Made by a program: the position numbers and the translations under genes
Shown: positions 37,601-49,258 of the stretch, piece by piece
How the letters are laid out: the number at the start of each line of letters is the position of its first letter
Numbering within the stretch: the stretch's first letter is position 1
The notes under the pieces: model-generated
What the model saw: the letters and a program-made list of their open reading frames with translations, nothing else
Database searches by the model: none
What the model was told of the DNA's origin: nothing
Source: Ptychodera flava
Taxonomy: Eukaryota; Hemichordata; Enteropneusta; Ptychoderidae
Assembly (NCBI RefSeq): GCF_041260155.1
Contig: NC_091942.1
Coordinates: 16,686,001-16,750,000 of the forward strand
Reading direction: 5' to 3'
Length of the DNA stretch: 64,000 nucleotides

Positions 37601-39005
37601 AAAATTTGGCAATTGGAGAAGAGCTAAAATAAAAGACACGCAGAAATTGGCCTGTTTGTATAATGTTTAGTGGAAAAGATTGATATAAAGTAAATATAAT
37701 CGAAATTTTAACAATTTATTTCTGAATTGCTCTGTTTGATGAGCTGTGGACATCAAATACATTGCAGTCAATATACATGCACCCATATTTTTATTTCTCT
37801 ACTAGAGAAAATGAGAATTAGTGGGCAAGCAAATGTAAAGCACCAACTTACATTTTTGATCAAGCAGAATATAACTTTCATGTAAATTTTCCCCTTGTCC
37901 GGTCAGGCAACCGGGACTAGCTTTTCACTTGCCCGGACGTGACTTTCCCTGCCCCAGGCAACCTGACAACCCTTGTCTTTCCCTGTTTATCCATTAAGAT
38001 AATAAGATTGGATCACCAAAACTAAAAAGTCCAAAACAAAATAGTGAACCAACTTTGTCATTTAATATTTTTCAGCTTACTAAGTGTCAGCAGACAAACG
38101 TGCAAGATTGTGGAGTCTACTGCCTGTACTTCATGAACACTGTACTGAAGGTATGTACTTTATAAATAGCTTAACTGTAAAGTATGTAGTTGGGACAGAT
38201 TTATGTGAACATATTGTTTTCTATTAGACTTATACATTGTACATTTCGTGTGTGTTTGGTTAAAAAGAAGCTCAGACACTTTGTATTGATTTGTTTACAC
38301 AGATACATGTGCCTTGGACCTCTATAGGTATCTCAAAAAAACTTTGAACAGGGTCAATGTATATTGACATGTATATTAAGATAAATTTGTTCTGTGAAGT
38401 TATCCAAAATGGATAAAAGGCACCTTATTTTTCAAATTTGACAATGTTTTAGCATGTGCATGAATTGATTTCCTTCAAACTTAAGGACAAATAACTATAT
38501 TAGCTTTCAGTGGCAAGTTTTTTTCATAATGTGATTTTCCGTACCCATCTGATAGCAATTCAGAGATGATTTGTTTTCTTTTCACAAGTAATTACTTTGT
38601 ACTGGTAAGCTTACTTTTTAAATTGTTGTGATGACTGGATTGGAAAATTCATGGCACAAACATTGCTTGTTTCAAATGAAAGTTCCCTTACACTCGTTTA
38701 TTTCTAAGGATTACATCTTTCACGCAGTTGTATACAACTGTTGCCAATATATTACAAAGTTACAAAAAGTGATATCATCCCAATATTAAAAATCAAGCTT
38801 TTCAAAAAGTGTACTTTGTCCAATATTTATGTGTTTCCCATGCAAGCAAAAGAACAGTAAATGAAACATTGTTACAAGTTTACTAAACTATATAATCTAT
38901 CATCAAGGTCTTCATTTTGAGTTCATATTCAACCTAAAAGATAGGTGTTAACATAAGTCTCCTCACATGTTTCTTTTTCAGTACTTAGAAGAAGATCATG
39001 CATGA
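31640..39005 (+). CDS. Ulp1/SENP-type cysteine protease of the giant element, spliced, 5' end uncertain
   Basis: Candidate exons: 31640-31719, 32473-32553, 32640-32701, 33983-34084, 35568-35603, 36369-36446, 37116-37145, 38076-38150, 38982-39005. Five junctions keep phase. The catalytic set of a C48 peptidase is in order: HHWFLAVF (His), VLFMDSL (Asp) and QQTNVQDCGVY (oxyanion Gln six residues before Cys). Such enzymes cleave SUMO-type conjugates or act as processing proteases, and are known as partners in several large DNA transposon families. The N-terminal exons (FAKKRRKDSDNWKRILNRVK, GANACVIYQKTGH) are basic and unassigned. The junction before 37116 does not keep frame with the sites I chose, so a site is missed or this copy is degenerate. 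The catalytic part is compact compared with the usual 200 residues. Upstream exons may exist beyond the satellite array. Confidence 0.65.
31970..32402. repeat. Foldback repeat in the first protease intron
   Basis: A 121-base palindrome (31970-32090) pairs ATTATTGCCTGAATACATGG with its inverse. It is followed by a second inverted pair, TTATTACATGCCT at 32095 and AGGCATGTAATAA near 32390-32402. The GC-rich DNA in between contains ATGGAAACCGG and CCGGG. Probably one complex MITE. Confidence 0.75.
33188..33851. repeat. Cluster of nested inverted repeats in protease intron 3
   Basis: Three inverted pairs are stacked: TTATAACACACCTCATCC at 33190 with its inverse at 33651; a hairpin at 33281-33355 (GACGTCATCAGGCATCATTT and diverged inverse); and a 183-base palindrome at 33669-33851 whose arms include GACTGTGAGTCACCCCCAAA. 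The region is GC-rich against AT-rich surroundings and looks inserted as a unit. Confidence 0.85.
33399..33725 (+). CDS. N-terminal fragment resembling KIAA1958/QRICH1-type (DUF3504, Crypton-derived) proteins
   Basis: An open frame starts MSSAAERND and runs through RFILLSEKELNALVSNKDSK and TIIKGALNVLQKYC. The pattern of a phenylalanine segment, then EKELNxL, then KDSKxT, then a helix is the N-terminus commonly seen in metazoan DUF3504 proteins descended from Crypton tyrosine recombinases. The recombinase core is absent; the frame soon enters the palindrome and becomes meaningless. It may be a first exon with its own promoter (GC-rich, GCATGCGC just upstream) carried between inverted repeats. 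It is not obviously part of the protease gene, whose intron contains it. Confidence 0.45.
   Translation: MSSAAERNDSREISRFILLSEKELNALVSNKDSKRTKTIIKGALNVLQKYCDPVGKTFFAEPLQHITSFMRQVLCIVRSYAWLRMRCVIKHILTGHAGNSIRLYPEGL
34085..35567. other. Protease intron 4, no feature recognised
   Basis: AT-rich, with a (TTTTA)n-like run near 34163-34185. Open frames here match nothing I know. Confidence 0.4.
37263..37471. mobile_element. piggyBac-type MITE with CCCTTTGAGTGC ends
   Basis: Inverted ends CCCTTTGAGTGC (left) and GCACTCAAAGGG (right). TTAA precedes the left end; the right flank is TTAC, one change from TTAA. Length 209 bp, no coding capacity. Lies in a protease intron. Confidence 0.8.
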
Positions 39006-40964
39006 TGAATGACAGATTCATCCAATACGTAGAGGAGAGAGAGCTGACATACAGAAAAGCTACTAATTTCAGAGGCTTCCTTCTAGATATTGTATTTGAC
39101 AATCGTGAAAATGCGAGCAACACTACCCATTGATGATGGTTTTTGTTGAATAGCTGTCTTGAAAAATGGCAAATTGGAGATTTAACAAGTTATACACCAG
39201 TTTTCAAATGACACTTCTATAAACCATGTGTAACATCATATGGAATATTGTAACTTTGCTTATAGTCTGTTTAAATATATATTGTGCGACAATATGCTTG
39301 TAGAGAGACAATAGACTTCTGGACAACTTTACTTGTGGTTGTAATATTGCATAAATATTTCTGGTATGTGATGAAGCTGCAGATATTACAGACAATTATA
39401 CATGTATCCATGATGCTGTCACTTGTGCCCAATTTTTCACACTTCCAGGAATTTTAAGAAGGTGTTCATGACATTTTAAAGGCCTATGAGCTGCAACTCT
39501 GCGAAATTTGTCAAACCTCAAGGTTCCTCCAATTTCCTCAGATATCCATTGCAATTTGAAAATTGAATGATATATTTATTAACTATGCCTCAACAATGTT
39601 TGCTTGTGGCAGAATGGGCAAGAAATTTAGCAGATTATCGTTCATTTTAAATTTCCCACCATTTTCAAAATTTTGGCATGTTATGTGAAAAGTGGAGACC
39701 TTTTTGTCAAAGTGGACTGAATCCCTTTCCAGTCCTTTCAGAATTAAGTAGATTGCATCATGTTGTATTTGTAAAGATTCAAATGTGTACATGCCCCATT
39801 TGCGCTGTTTATCATGTAGTTGTATGGAGACGGCCATATTTGGGCATTGCACCTATTTATTATCTGTCATACTGAAACCACCCCATGCAGTCTCACTCAG
39901 TGTATAATTATGCTTGAGTAAATATCTTTGAGTAAGAACATTTCTATGAACTAATTTTAATCTAAATACAAAATCATGAAAATAATGCCAAAAGTTGCAG
40001 CCCATGTGCCTTTAATGCTGTCCTTCTAATTGCCTCTGAGTAATTAATTAGCTTTTATCATGTTGCCGATTACTATACAGAAGGGGCTTCATGACCACAC
40101 ACAGTGAGTAAGGTTTTGCAAAAGCTGATTCCTCCAAAATAATATTGTTGTGCATTTATTGATGACAAATATTTTACACGAAAAAGAGCACAAGAAGTTT
40201 TCTTTTTATGCAGCTTATAAGCAAATGCTCAATTTTGGTAATTTGTTTCAATATCTTTGACATGTACTCTGCCAATATTGTTACAAATTCACTACAGCAA
40301 CGGCTGATCTTGTTCATTGGTGCTTAATTTTGTGGTTAAATCTGTTTGGTTGGTTTCTCCAGATCAGGACATTTAATTGGTACATCAAGACATTGATGGT
40401 CAGCTAATGTCACTTTTACATCTTTCTAATTTTGCCATAACTCAAAACTTTGAAGATCACTAAGTTTAAGGACTAGTACAAAGAAGTTATTTTTAAAATA
40501 AAAAAATGACTTAAAATTTAAACATACAATTTGCTGAATTTTAATCATGGTATTCACCCTGATGTCATTGGTGCAGTTGGTTTTTATTCTGTTATTTTGT
40601 AAGGTAATAGCAGTTGATTTCCCTTGTTTACTGTAATTTTGTAGTTCTTTCGGATTGATCCAAACAATTACTTTAACATTACAGTGCATAGCTTGTCATA
40701 CAGTATTCTACAGTATTCCACTTTGATTGCACTTAGTCTTTGCCTTATATTTGACACATATCACCAGGAATTGTGAAATGTAGAAGTGTTTAAAACTTCA
40801 ATGTGATTGTTTTAGTTATTAAAGATTTGTTTACATTGTTTTCAAAACAGAGTATTTGTTATTCTTGATTATACTTGTCTGTGCATGTAAGAACATAATC
40901 AGTCCTGGCTTTTCTTTTGTCCTATTGCACCATTAATTTGGTAAATCATGTACAGTAACCTCCT

Positions 40965-41340
40965 GAATTCACATCCCCCCGGGTCAAGGTCTGAATGACC
41001 TTGATGATGAATCCATCCTGAGAGGCCAAAATGTGGGAAAGGAGTGGAATTCCCGAGAAATGGGGGTCAGGATGGAATCCAAAGCCCGAACACTTGAGAG
41101 AATGGGAAAAAGAGAGGAGGAGAAAGGGGATGGCGGTGGGATAGGCAGAGCTGGTATGACATGAGCCAAGCGGATGAATGAATGAATGAATGAATGAATG
41201 AATGAATGAATGAATGGGAGCGATTAGACAAGGGCGAATGATGCTGTGTTGTGTGCATAAGTGGCCGATTGCCCGGGAAGGAAGATTGATAACGGTCACA
41301 GGTAGAAGAGCTGATTGGCTAAGGGAATTAAGGTGAAGAT
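40965..41340. repeat. GC-rich island with (GAAT)n microsatellite
   Basis: About 370 bases of markedly higher GC with CCCCCCGGGTC, purine-rich GAGAGGAGGAGAAAGGGG and a run of GAAT units at 41174-41216. Composition differs sharply from its surroundings. Open frames exist on both strands but match nothing I know. Likely the remnant of an inserted element. Confidence 0.5.
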
Positions 41341-41451
41341 GTCGGGTAGGCAGATTAGCTAGGTGTATTCACAAAACACATCTGTGATAAAACACAGATT
41401 CCACTTTAAAATACCTTTTCTTGAATGTAACAGTGCGACAATGTCATAAAT

Positions 41452-41635
41452 TTAACCATCCATATAAATGTAATATAACGGAAATTTTTGTAAGAAAAAA
41501 ATTTCAATTCTCTTGATATGCTGCCATTTTACATTTGTTTCTACAAACATCCCGTCCCGAGGTTCTAACTGATGAAATTTCACAAAATGCAAGGGATGAT
41601 ATGATATATCACCACAGCTTTTTCCTGCCTCAGGA
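41452..41635 (-). CDS. Possible unassigned coding exon
   Basis: After a CAG acceptor-like site at 41636 the minus strand stays open for about 60 codons and reads HPLHFVKFHQLEPRDGMFV followed by ETNVKWQHIKRIE. The amino-acid mix looks coding rather than random, but I cannot assign a family and see no partner exon. It might belong to the minus-strand transposase transcription unit or be chance. Confidence 0.25.
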
Positions 41636-42719
41636 GATTTCATTTTCATAAATGTAACAATTGTAACAAAATGCAACCAATTTTATCTGAAATACATCAC
41701 ATACAACAATAAATTCAACACTATTAACATGTGTTCAGGAGAAAAAATTGTAAATACCAGTGTGACGCTGACTTAGATAACAAGTGTAGTACTATACTGC
41801 TGCTGTCGGTTAATGATGGAAGGAATGATAATAAGTAGAAAAGTGGGACACCATCAAAGAACTATGGTTTAAGTTGTCCAAAAGTACAGAAATTAGTGAG
41901 CATGTAGTTATCTGCCAATTCAGAATGATAAATTATGAAAAGCTTCCATTTCTATGTACAAGAAAAAAATCTACTCACATTGATTCAAACATTAAAGACA
42001 TAGTATCGGTGACTTTGGGCCATTTTTCTTTATTTTTTGTTCTGTGGGATTTCCATTATACTCCTTGGCATTCTACTAGCATGATAAATTCCAAGTCTCA
42101 AGATGAAACATAGCCTTCATATGAATGACTACTGTTATTGTTGACAAATACGGTACATGAAATCGGAACTAGTATTTTGTTTGCAATATTGATATTGATG
42201 TTTGTACACTAAACAGGTAAACGGCTGTGTTGAGAAACTGTGCATCATGCTTTTGGGAATCGTACAAACACTGTAGGTAACTACTAAATGGGACCGAAAT
42301 ACAGAAACTATCCTAAAGTTATTGTTCCTGCGATCACAAGGCAATTGCCAGCTGATATCATGGTTAAATTTCATGATTACCTGTAACATTAAATAAAAGA
42401 ATACAATCACCTTTAATTTACATATTCGCATATGATTAAGAAGCATGTCTAAGTCTTCTATGTTGTGGCGCACTTCTTTACGTGGCTACCCTATAAAATT
42501 TGTGATTGGCTATATTCCCATTTTCCATGGTAACAGAGGCTAAATTTGCATATGTGACCGTATACCTTTAAGGATGAGAGGTACCTTTAACGATACTTAC
42601 ATGTTTATATTTTGAATCCAGTATTTTTTGTAAATGTGTTTGTTTTCCAATATATCTGTGCGTGTCTTTGTTTTGGTCAAAACACGTTTTTTTAGGTTTT
42701 TACTAAAAATAGTCTATAA

Positions 42720-42835
42720 TTACAGAGGAGTGTGCCGATTGGTTATCTGTAAACAGCAATCAACAGTAGGGTACCTTAGGGATAACACCGAGTCTCAGAA
42801 TTTTAAATTCTTTCCGTTTTTGTGCGTGCAGTAAA
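42720..42835 (+). repeat. Dispersed repeat related to 47035-47275
   Basis: Shares GTGTGCC.ATT, TCTGT.AACAGCA, CAGTAG.GTA.CTTAG.GAT and TCTCAGAATTTTAAATTCTTT with the element at 47035. Confidence 0.6.
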
Positions 42836-42904
42836 TGGTAATGATAACGAACGGTAATTTATTAAACAAACACAGGGTAGTCACTTTCACACCCTATTGT
42901 ACAA

Positions 42905-44240
42905 AAATCGAAGGCATAATTTAAAAACTTGAATACGGTGGCTGTGAAATGTCATTGATAATTGACCGGGCTTTATAGTGAAGCAAGAACTTGTGCAGAT
43001 CAGACAGATCACGGCGTTGGGTTTGTCTTTTTCCGATTATTTTCCCTGTCATATTAACAATAACAATGAGTTCAGTTCTATAGTAGCCAACACTTAGGTT
43101 GCCGTAGCACACGGAGATGTTAAAAGTGAGTACATTTTCAATGATGCTGTTGTAGACCTTTGCGAGAACATTTTAAGCATTTTAACTGATACCAAAGCTT
43201 TTCAGCCTTCTTAATAAAGACATACGTTTTGTGGCCTTCTTAACTATGTAAAAAGTGTTGTCGTTAAACAGTATCTATATGCGTCTCAAGGTATTTGAAA
43301 CACTCAGCAATTTCATCGGTCTGATTGTTCAATACAATCAATGCAATACTGACATTCACGGCTATTATTAGTTTTACTAGCGTTCAAATCCATTAAACTT
43401 GACTTGCAGCAGTTTTGCAAAGTCGTTACATGGTCGAGATACACGGTTTTAAGAATTCGCTCTCTCAGAAGACAAACAAGCGCCATATCATCAAATTTAC
43501 AACTGTGTTTGGGATTTGCATTTTATCTTTATTGAGATAACAGTGCAGTTGACAGAATGAAGCACCTGTAGTGTGTTAAAGACATCGACAAACGTATCTG
43601 AAAATTTGCCATCCTGCAACAATCTCTGTGGTCTGTTAAGAAAATCTCGAATCAAGTGTAAGCTTATGACATACTCATTTACATTTCAAATTTATTTAAA
43701 AATAAAGAAAACGTAAGACTTCATGTGTTAAACTAGGAGGTAACATCGATAAATAAAATACGCACATTCGTTTCGGGGTAATTTTCAATCGTGTTAAACT
43801 AGATGACAGTAGCGTCATCAGTGCCTGTATGTGCTGTATAGGCGAATTGCAAAGGATCAAACTGGGCCGACAATGAAGATCGTAGATGTTTGCTCGTTAC
43901 GGGCCTTTCCATAGATTTGTCAAGAAGAGAGGTAAGAGCTACTGGCCTTAAATCATTGAATGAATAGCTTTTGGGCACAGGCATTACACTGGACACTTTC
44001 AAATAATTTGAAACAGTGCCGCTATCGTAAGAGCTGTAAAGCTATTTTTAATAAAAACTATACCGTTTCAGCAGTGCAACATAGACTTTTAACACTTTTC
44101 CCTGTAGGCCATCAGAACCAGGTGTTTTGCGTGAGTTACATAGCGATCTCATCCTCTGTCAGCTGTAAAAGCTGACACAATGGTGTATTCTCGCACAGCG
44201 AACTACAGTCCCTGTCCACAGTACCTCCACCCACCCTGTC
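42905..44240 (-). mobile_element. Degenerate LINE (L2/CR1-like) reverse transcriptase
   Basis: Minus-strand fragments occur in the right order for a non-LTR reverse transcriptase: KTPGSDGLQGKVLK, then SVMPVPKSYSFNDLRPVALT and FDPLQFAY, then LLQDGKFSDTFV, then FDDMALVCLL (a changed form of the YADD box), then KKATKRMSLLRRLKSF and ENVLTFNISVCYGNL near the C-terminus. The frame is interrupted many times and the catalytic box is altered, so it is a dead copy. Neither 5' end nor poly-A tail was located. Confidence 0.85.
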
Positions 44241-45439
44241 GTAATCAATATTATCAAATCTGCAATGGGACCGATTCAAATCATTTGCAAAATTAAATTT
44301 GTACTGTAAAAGGTTTGTGTGTTGCTTTCGTTTCTGCTCCCAATCATATTTTGCATTACCAAAATAAAGACACTGCTCAAACTAATCATTGTGTCGAACG
44401 TTGTTGTTTGTTGTTAGGGAAAAATAAACTCTTTCTTAATAATATTACTTTCGCAAAATTGAATATAAGAATTTACTTCATCTGTCAGCTCGTGAATATC
44501 ACCACAAGAATAAAATAATTATTGGCATTCTATTGACTCAAAACAGTATCTCATTCCGTCTATAGTCTTCTGTCAAAACTGCACAGGCACTGACTTTGTT
44601 TTGGGTTTACCATATTTCACTTTTTGTCTATATCTTGGTAATAGATGTATAACATTGAGGTCCGATTTTCCAAATGGAAGACTACAAAGGGTTTTATAAG
44701 CATCGTTGATGGTAACATACTGTTGCAAAGATTACAAATGTCCGTAAATATCGCATGTCTTGAAGTCGCAGAGAATAAATACAAGCTGATCCACTGGACG
44801 AGAGTGCATTGTTATTATCGCTGGCAACGTTCAAAACACGCACTTTTGCTCGTGAAAAAATTACTGTTCCGTTGTTTCCTAATTACGGATTTTCGAGTCA
44901 TCGTATTTTTAAAATGTTCAAAACCGTTAAACTCTGTCAATTTTCAAACAATTATGATTTTTGGTAAAATTATTGAAGCTATTGAGGAAAATATAGATAA
45001 GCATGCGTTTCTAAAAATTCAGCACCGTTTATAAGATGTCGCCGGTTTCAAATTTTCTCAAAATTAAGATTTGCTTTTAAAAAAACCGTTTGTACTTCAA
45101 AAGACAACGGAATCAATGGTAGAGGCTCTTAACAGATATCTCAAATGTTAAATTTTGAAATAATCGACAGTTTTGTGAAAATTTGTAGGAGTTGAAACGT
45201 TTTAAAATAGAGCTGCGAACATTTTCATGTGTAACATCACTGCCCAATGGAGCAAAAACTTGCGTCTTTTGGAATTGTGTGGTCCTGTAATCTTTATTAT
45301 GCAAAGAAAATAATGATATATATTGAAAATTGCCCCTATTAACAGTTCCTTAGCAATTTGAATCCTTCGCATCGCCTTGAGCTTACATTAGTTTATTTGA
45401 CAGAATTCTCGTGACAGATAAAATGGGATGAAAAATAAT
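44241..45439. other. Unassigned stretch between LINE and middle satellite block
   Basis: AT-rich. A 129-codon plus-strand open frame at 44645-45034 has no recognisable domain and lies in low-complexity AT-rich DNA. Nothing else seen. Confidence 0.4.
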
Positions 45440-46868
45440 ATTTCATAGTTCCTACTTTACCGATCCATATAGTCAAATAAATCTAATTTTCAAAGTGAAT
45501 ATTGTACAACCATCCCAGATTATCATATTTACTCATTATTAGTTATTAATTATTAGTATGTTTTGTTTAGTATGTACATTGTCAAGGTTCTTAAGTACTG
45601 ATTTCCGTACCAAACATCAAGGTTCTTACTTTACAGACCCACACACACAAATTAACCCAATGCTCTAAGTGACTAAATTACACAACCACCCCATAATATC
45701 ATATTCCTAAATGTAAATTATTATTTGTTATTATTATATTTTGCCTTACAATGTCAAGGTTCTTAAGTACTGATTTCCATACCAAACATCAAGGTTCTTA
45801 CTTTACAGATCCACACAGTTGAAATAACCCAATGTTTTAAGTGAATATGTTATAAACAAGCCTATATTATCATATTTCTCATTATTAATTATTAATTAAT
45901 ATTTGATTTTGCCTTCACAGTGTCAAGGTTCTTAAGCACTGATTTCCATAACAAACATCAAGCTTCTTACTTTACAGATCCACACAGTTGAAATAAACCC
46001 AATGTTTTAAGTGAATATGTTATAAACAAGCCTATATTTTCATATTTCTCATTATTAATTATTAATTAATATTTGATTTTGCTTCAACATTGTCAAGGTT
46101 CTTAAGTACTGAATTTCATACAAACGCGAAGGTTCTACTTTTCATATCCACAAAATCAAATAAACCCAATGATTTAAGTTACTACATTATACAACCATCC
46201 CATATTATCATATACACATACAATATTATCATATTTAATCATTATCAATCATTAACTATTATTATATTTTGCCGTACATCGTCAAGGTTCTTAAGTACTG
46301 ATTTCCATACCAAACATCAAGGTTCTTACTTTACAGATCCACACAGACAAATCAACCCAATGTTCAAAGGTACAACGTTATACAACCATCCCATGTTATC
46401 ATATGTACACATTATTAATTATTAATTATCATACTTTTTCTCCATGATATTACCAAGGTTTTTACGGTACCCATTTTCATACCAAATATAAAGGTTCTTA
46501 TTTTTACAGGCCTACAAAGTCAAATCAACTCAATGTTCTACGTTACAAAATCAAATTATAATCGATGTGATGATAATCATTCATTATTAATTATAAATCA
46601 TCATATTTTATCTCCCTAATATGATCAAGGTTCTTAAGGTACCCATTTTTAGACCCGATGTCAAGATTCTTATTTTACATATCTACAGATTCAAATCAAG
46701 TACAGGTTCTATGTTACAAAGTTATATTTATATTCAATGTGATGAGAATTACTCATTATAATTAATTATCGTAATTATCTCCCCAATACCATCTAGGTTC
46801 TTAAGGTACCTTCTTTCATACCAGATATCAAGATTCTTATTTTACAGATCTACTAAGTCACATCATTT
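45440..46868 (+). repeat. Middle satellite block
   Basis: About seven units of the same satellite as 28775-31186, same orientation, with CAAGGTTCTTA box pairs. Units become increasingly diverged to the right, where TTAAGGTACC replaces the box spacing; these resemble the right-hand array type, suggesting a link between the two array types. Confidence 0.9.
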
Positions 46869-47034
46869 GAAGGTGTGCGAATTACAAGGCTGTGCTAGGC
46901 TGCATTCAAAAAATATGGCGAGGGGGACTCTACAATTTCGGTCCCCTGTTACCTTTTTTGCATTTTCCAATTCTAAGGTCTGTTAAGGTAATTTAGTAAA
47001 AAAATGTTAGTAATAATAAACAAATCTACAATTT

Positions 47035-47275
47035 TCTAGGGTAGAATGGGTGTGCCAATTTGTATTCTGTGAACAGCATTCTACAGTAGAGTATCTTAGA
47101 GATAAAACTATCTCTCAGAATGTTAAAATTCCTTTTAGTTTATATACAATGGGGTGTGAAATTACCAACATGTTTTTTAAATAAATACCGCATTTTTGAG
47201 CATTTTAATTTACTACACAAAAACTAAAAGGAATTTAAAATTCTGAGACTTGCTTTTATCCCTAATGCACAAACA
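47035..47275. mobile_element. MITE-like inverted repeat
   Basis: TCTCAGAATGTTAAAATTCC on the left is matched in inverse by GGAATTTAAAATTCTGAGA on the right, with TTAGAGATAA and TTATCCCTAA further out. Related sequence at 42720-42835. Confidence 0.6.
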
Positions 47276-47575
47276 CAAATTAATAAGTGTAGTAGTATTT
47301 TATTGCATTATATTAATAAGTGTTAACCAATAATAAAATAAATTACTTATGTTACAAAAGTAAGATTGAAATTTCATGAAACCTTAATCATCTCATTAGC
47401 AATTTAACTTAGACAATCGGCTGCTGCTAGAACACCAGAACACCACTGTCTGATTTCTCATCACTGTTTGTATTCTAAATGTCCTGTTTTTCTGGTATAC
47501 TTTTTACTGTATTGTTCACCACCTTAAGATGTTGTTTTTGCATGGCATATGGAAGGCTTAATAAAAGAAATAAAT

Positions 47576-47612
47576 TATTATTATTATTACTATTATTATT
47601 ATTATTATTATT
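47576..47612 (+). repeat. (ATT)n microsatellite
   Basis: About twelve ATT units with one AC interruption, right after an AATAAAAGAAATAAA run that may be the A-rich tail of an older element. Confidence 0.9.
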
Positions 47613-47819
47613 GTCACTGACCAAAGTAATGCACGTCTATGTGAACTAAATCAAACACATGGTTTGACTCGCGTCATAATTTGTAACTATAAACCAGTGA
47701 CTTCAAATTCTGAACGTCGAATCTTTATGACTTCTGATTCTGTGATTTGAAAGAATTATCTCCTTGATTGAAGGTCTATTAAAATGCAAAAAAGCTACAT
47801 ATTTTTCTGATAGGCAAAT

Positions 47820-48180
47820 CAATTCTCAACGTTATCCCCCACTTTGAAGTATTGTAATGGGAGGTTAGACGTTAATAATCTAAATGGAACACAAATATCA
47901 TGACTTCGTGCATTCTTTCTTGAAACTTGCATTTGATTTCGCTGTGTTCTAATACATCCCGTGTAAAGTTTCATCAATTTCGTTTCATTCGTAATATTGC
48001 TATAGGACCACAATAGCTTCCTCACCTACATCCTTGTGCTCCAAGGGATTTTACAATGAGATCTTTCTCTCACATAAACACGACTATATGGAATACTGTT
48101 CCTTATGATCTTCGTCATTCCAAGTCTCCAATATCTTGTCGCCATGAAATCAACACTTACCTCTTTAAAACATGACTTTG
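47820..48180 (+). mobile_element. LINE 3' coding remnant
   Basis: Plus-strand frame ends SFSHINTTIWNTVPYDLRHS, then ISCRHEINTYLFKT and stop. This is the usual C-terminal pattern of L2/CR1-type ORF2 proteins (LWNSLP..IR, FK..LKTYLF). Only the last 60 or so codons are convincing; upstream is worn. Confidence 0.6.
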
Positions 48181-48584
48181 TAAACAATTTTTTTCAAATT
48201 GTATATTGTCAAATGTCTGTGAACTAAGATTTTTTTACAAGTTATTCCGTGTTTTATGCTAATCATCCTGCATGGCTCATTTATTTCTAAAATTATCAGT
48301 CTTGCATCTATACAGCTTGCATCAACATATTTGTGCATCAAAAAGAATGTGAAAAATGAGTGACTCTGTTCCTTTAATGGTTGTTTTGTTTAGTACATTT
48401 ACGGTTTAAATTATAAAATTTATGGGTGGTATTACATTTATGGAGATCAGTACATTTATGGGGTTACATAGGACCACCTCAAAAAATAGGATGGTGAACC
48501 ATCCTTTTGTTTTTGGCTGTTAAAATGAACCAAAGCACATCATTTGCAAAACTCATAAAAATGGAAATGTTCCCAACTTTTTTT

Positions 48585-49240
48585 TTGGTATTGTATTTTA
48601 TTTATTAACGTTTCCTATGTGGACTGAAAGTATACATATGTGAGCAGACTTAATACAAATGTTAGTGAATCTTGTCACATCCAGCCCCTTGGGCTTGTAC
48701 GGCAAAAAACAAATTCATTGTGAAATAAACAGATAAACAAATAAAATAACATTTTGTAAGTGCGAGAAGTTTATCTTACAAATTTACATTATATCCTTTG
48801 TTATAAGCAACAAGTCAGGTGTTTTGAGCATCAATAGTTCAATGTTATCGATGATATGAAGAGCAATGAATTCTGGGTATAAATCAGATACTTTTCCAAA
48901 TAATGTATCTCTTTGGGAAATATACATACAACAATCCAAAAGGAAATGTTTCTCAATTTCAATTTCTGACCCTTAACAAAAATTACAAGTTCTGTCTTTC
49001 ACTGGCAACTGCTGAAGTCTGCCTGATCATCTTTCTACTTTCAAAGGTAAAATACCATTTTATACTTGAGCAATAGTTGCAGTGAATAACAATTCTCTGT
49101 TCCATATTTTTTCTTACAATATACATATGTTCTTAACGTGGGTTTTCTACACACATCAGTAAACCACTTTTTCACAGTTATCTTTTAACTTACAAAAGGC
49201 ATTATCCAAATTTACAGTTTAAAGATTTGAAAAGTTTTGG
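48585..49240 (-). mobile_element. 5'-truncated LINE, C-terminal and 3' UTR remnant
   Basis: Minus-strand reading gives LQQLPVKDRTCNFC, then IEIEKHFLLDCCMY and RDTLFGKVSDLYPEF, the cysteine-containing C-terminal pattern seen in several LINE clades. A 3' UTR with GCCCAAGGGGCTGGATGTGA follows and ends in AATAAATAAAATACAATACC. At least one internal stop shows it is dead. Confidence 0.65.
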
Positions 49241-49258
49241 ACATGCGTTTACTGTAAA

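Larger units (their letters stand above)
39006..42904. other. Interior of giant element, mostly unassigned
   Basis: AT-rich. Contains a GC-rich island with a GAAT microsatellite (40965-41330), one exon-like open frame (41507-41635, minus) and a dispersed repeat (42720-42835). No gene family was recognised elsewhere in the stretch. Confidence 0.4.

Noticed and set aside
44645-45034. A 129-codon plus-strand open frame as a gene
   Set aside because: No domain, low-complexity AT-rich sequence, no splice partners or conservation that I can recognise.
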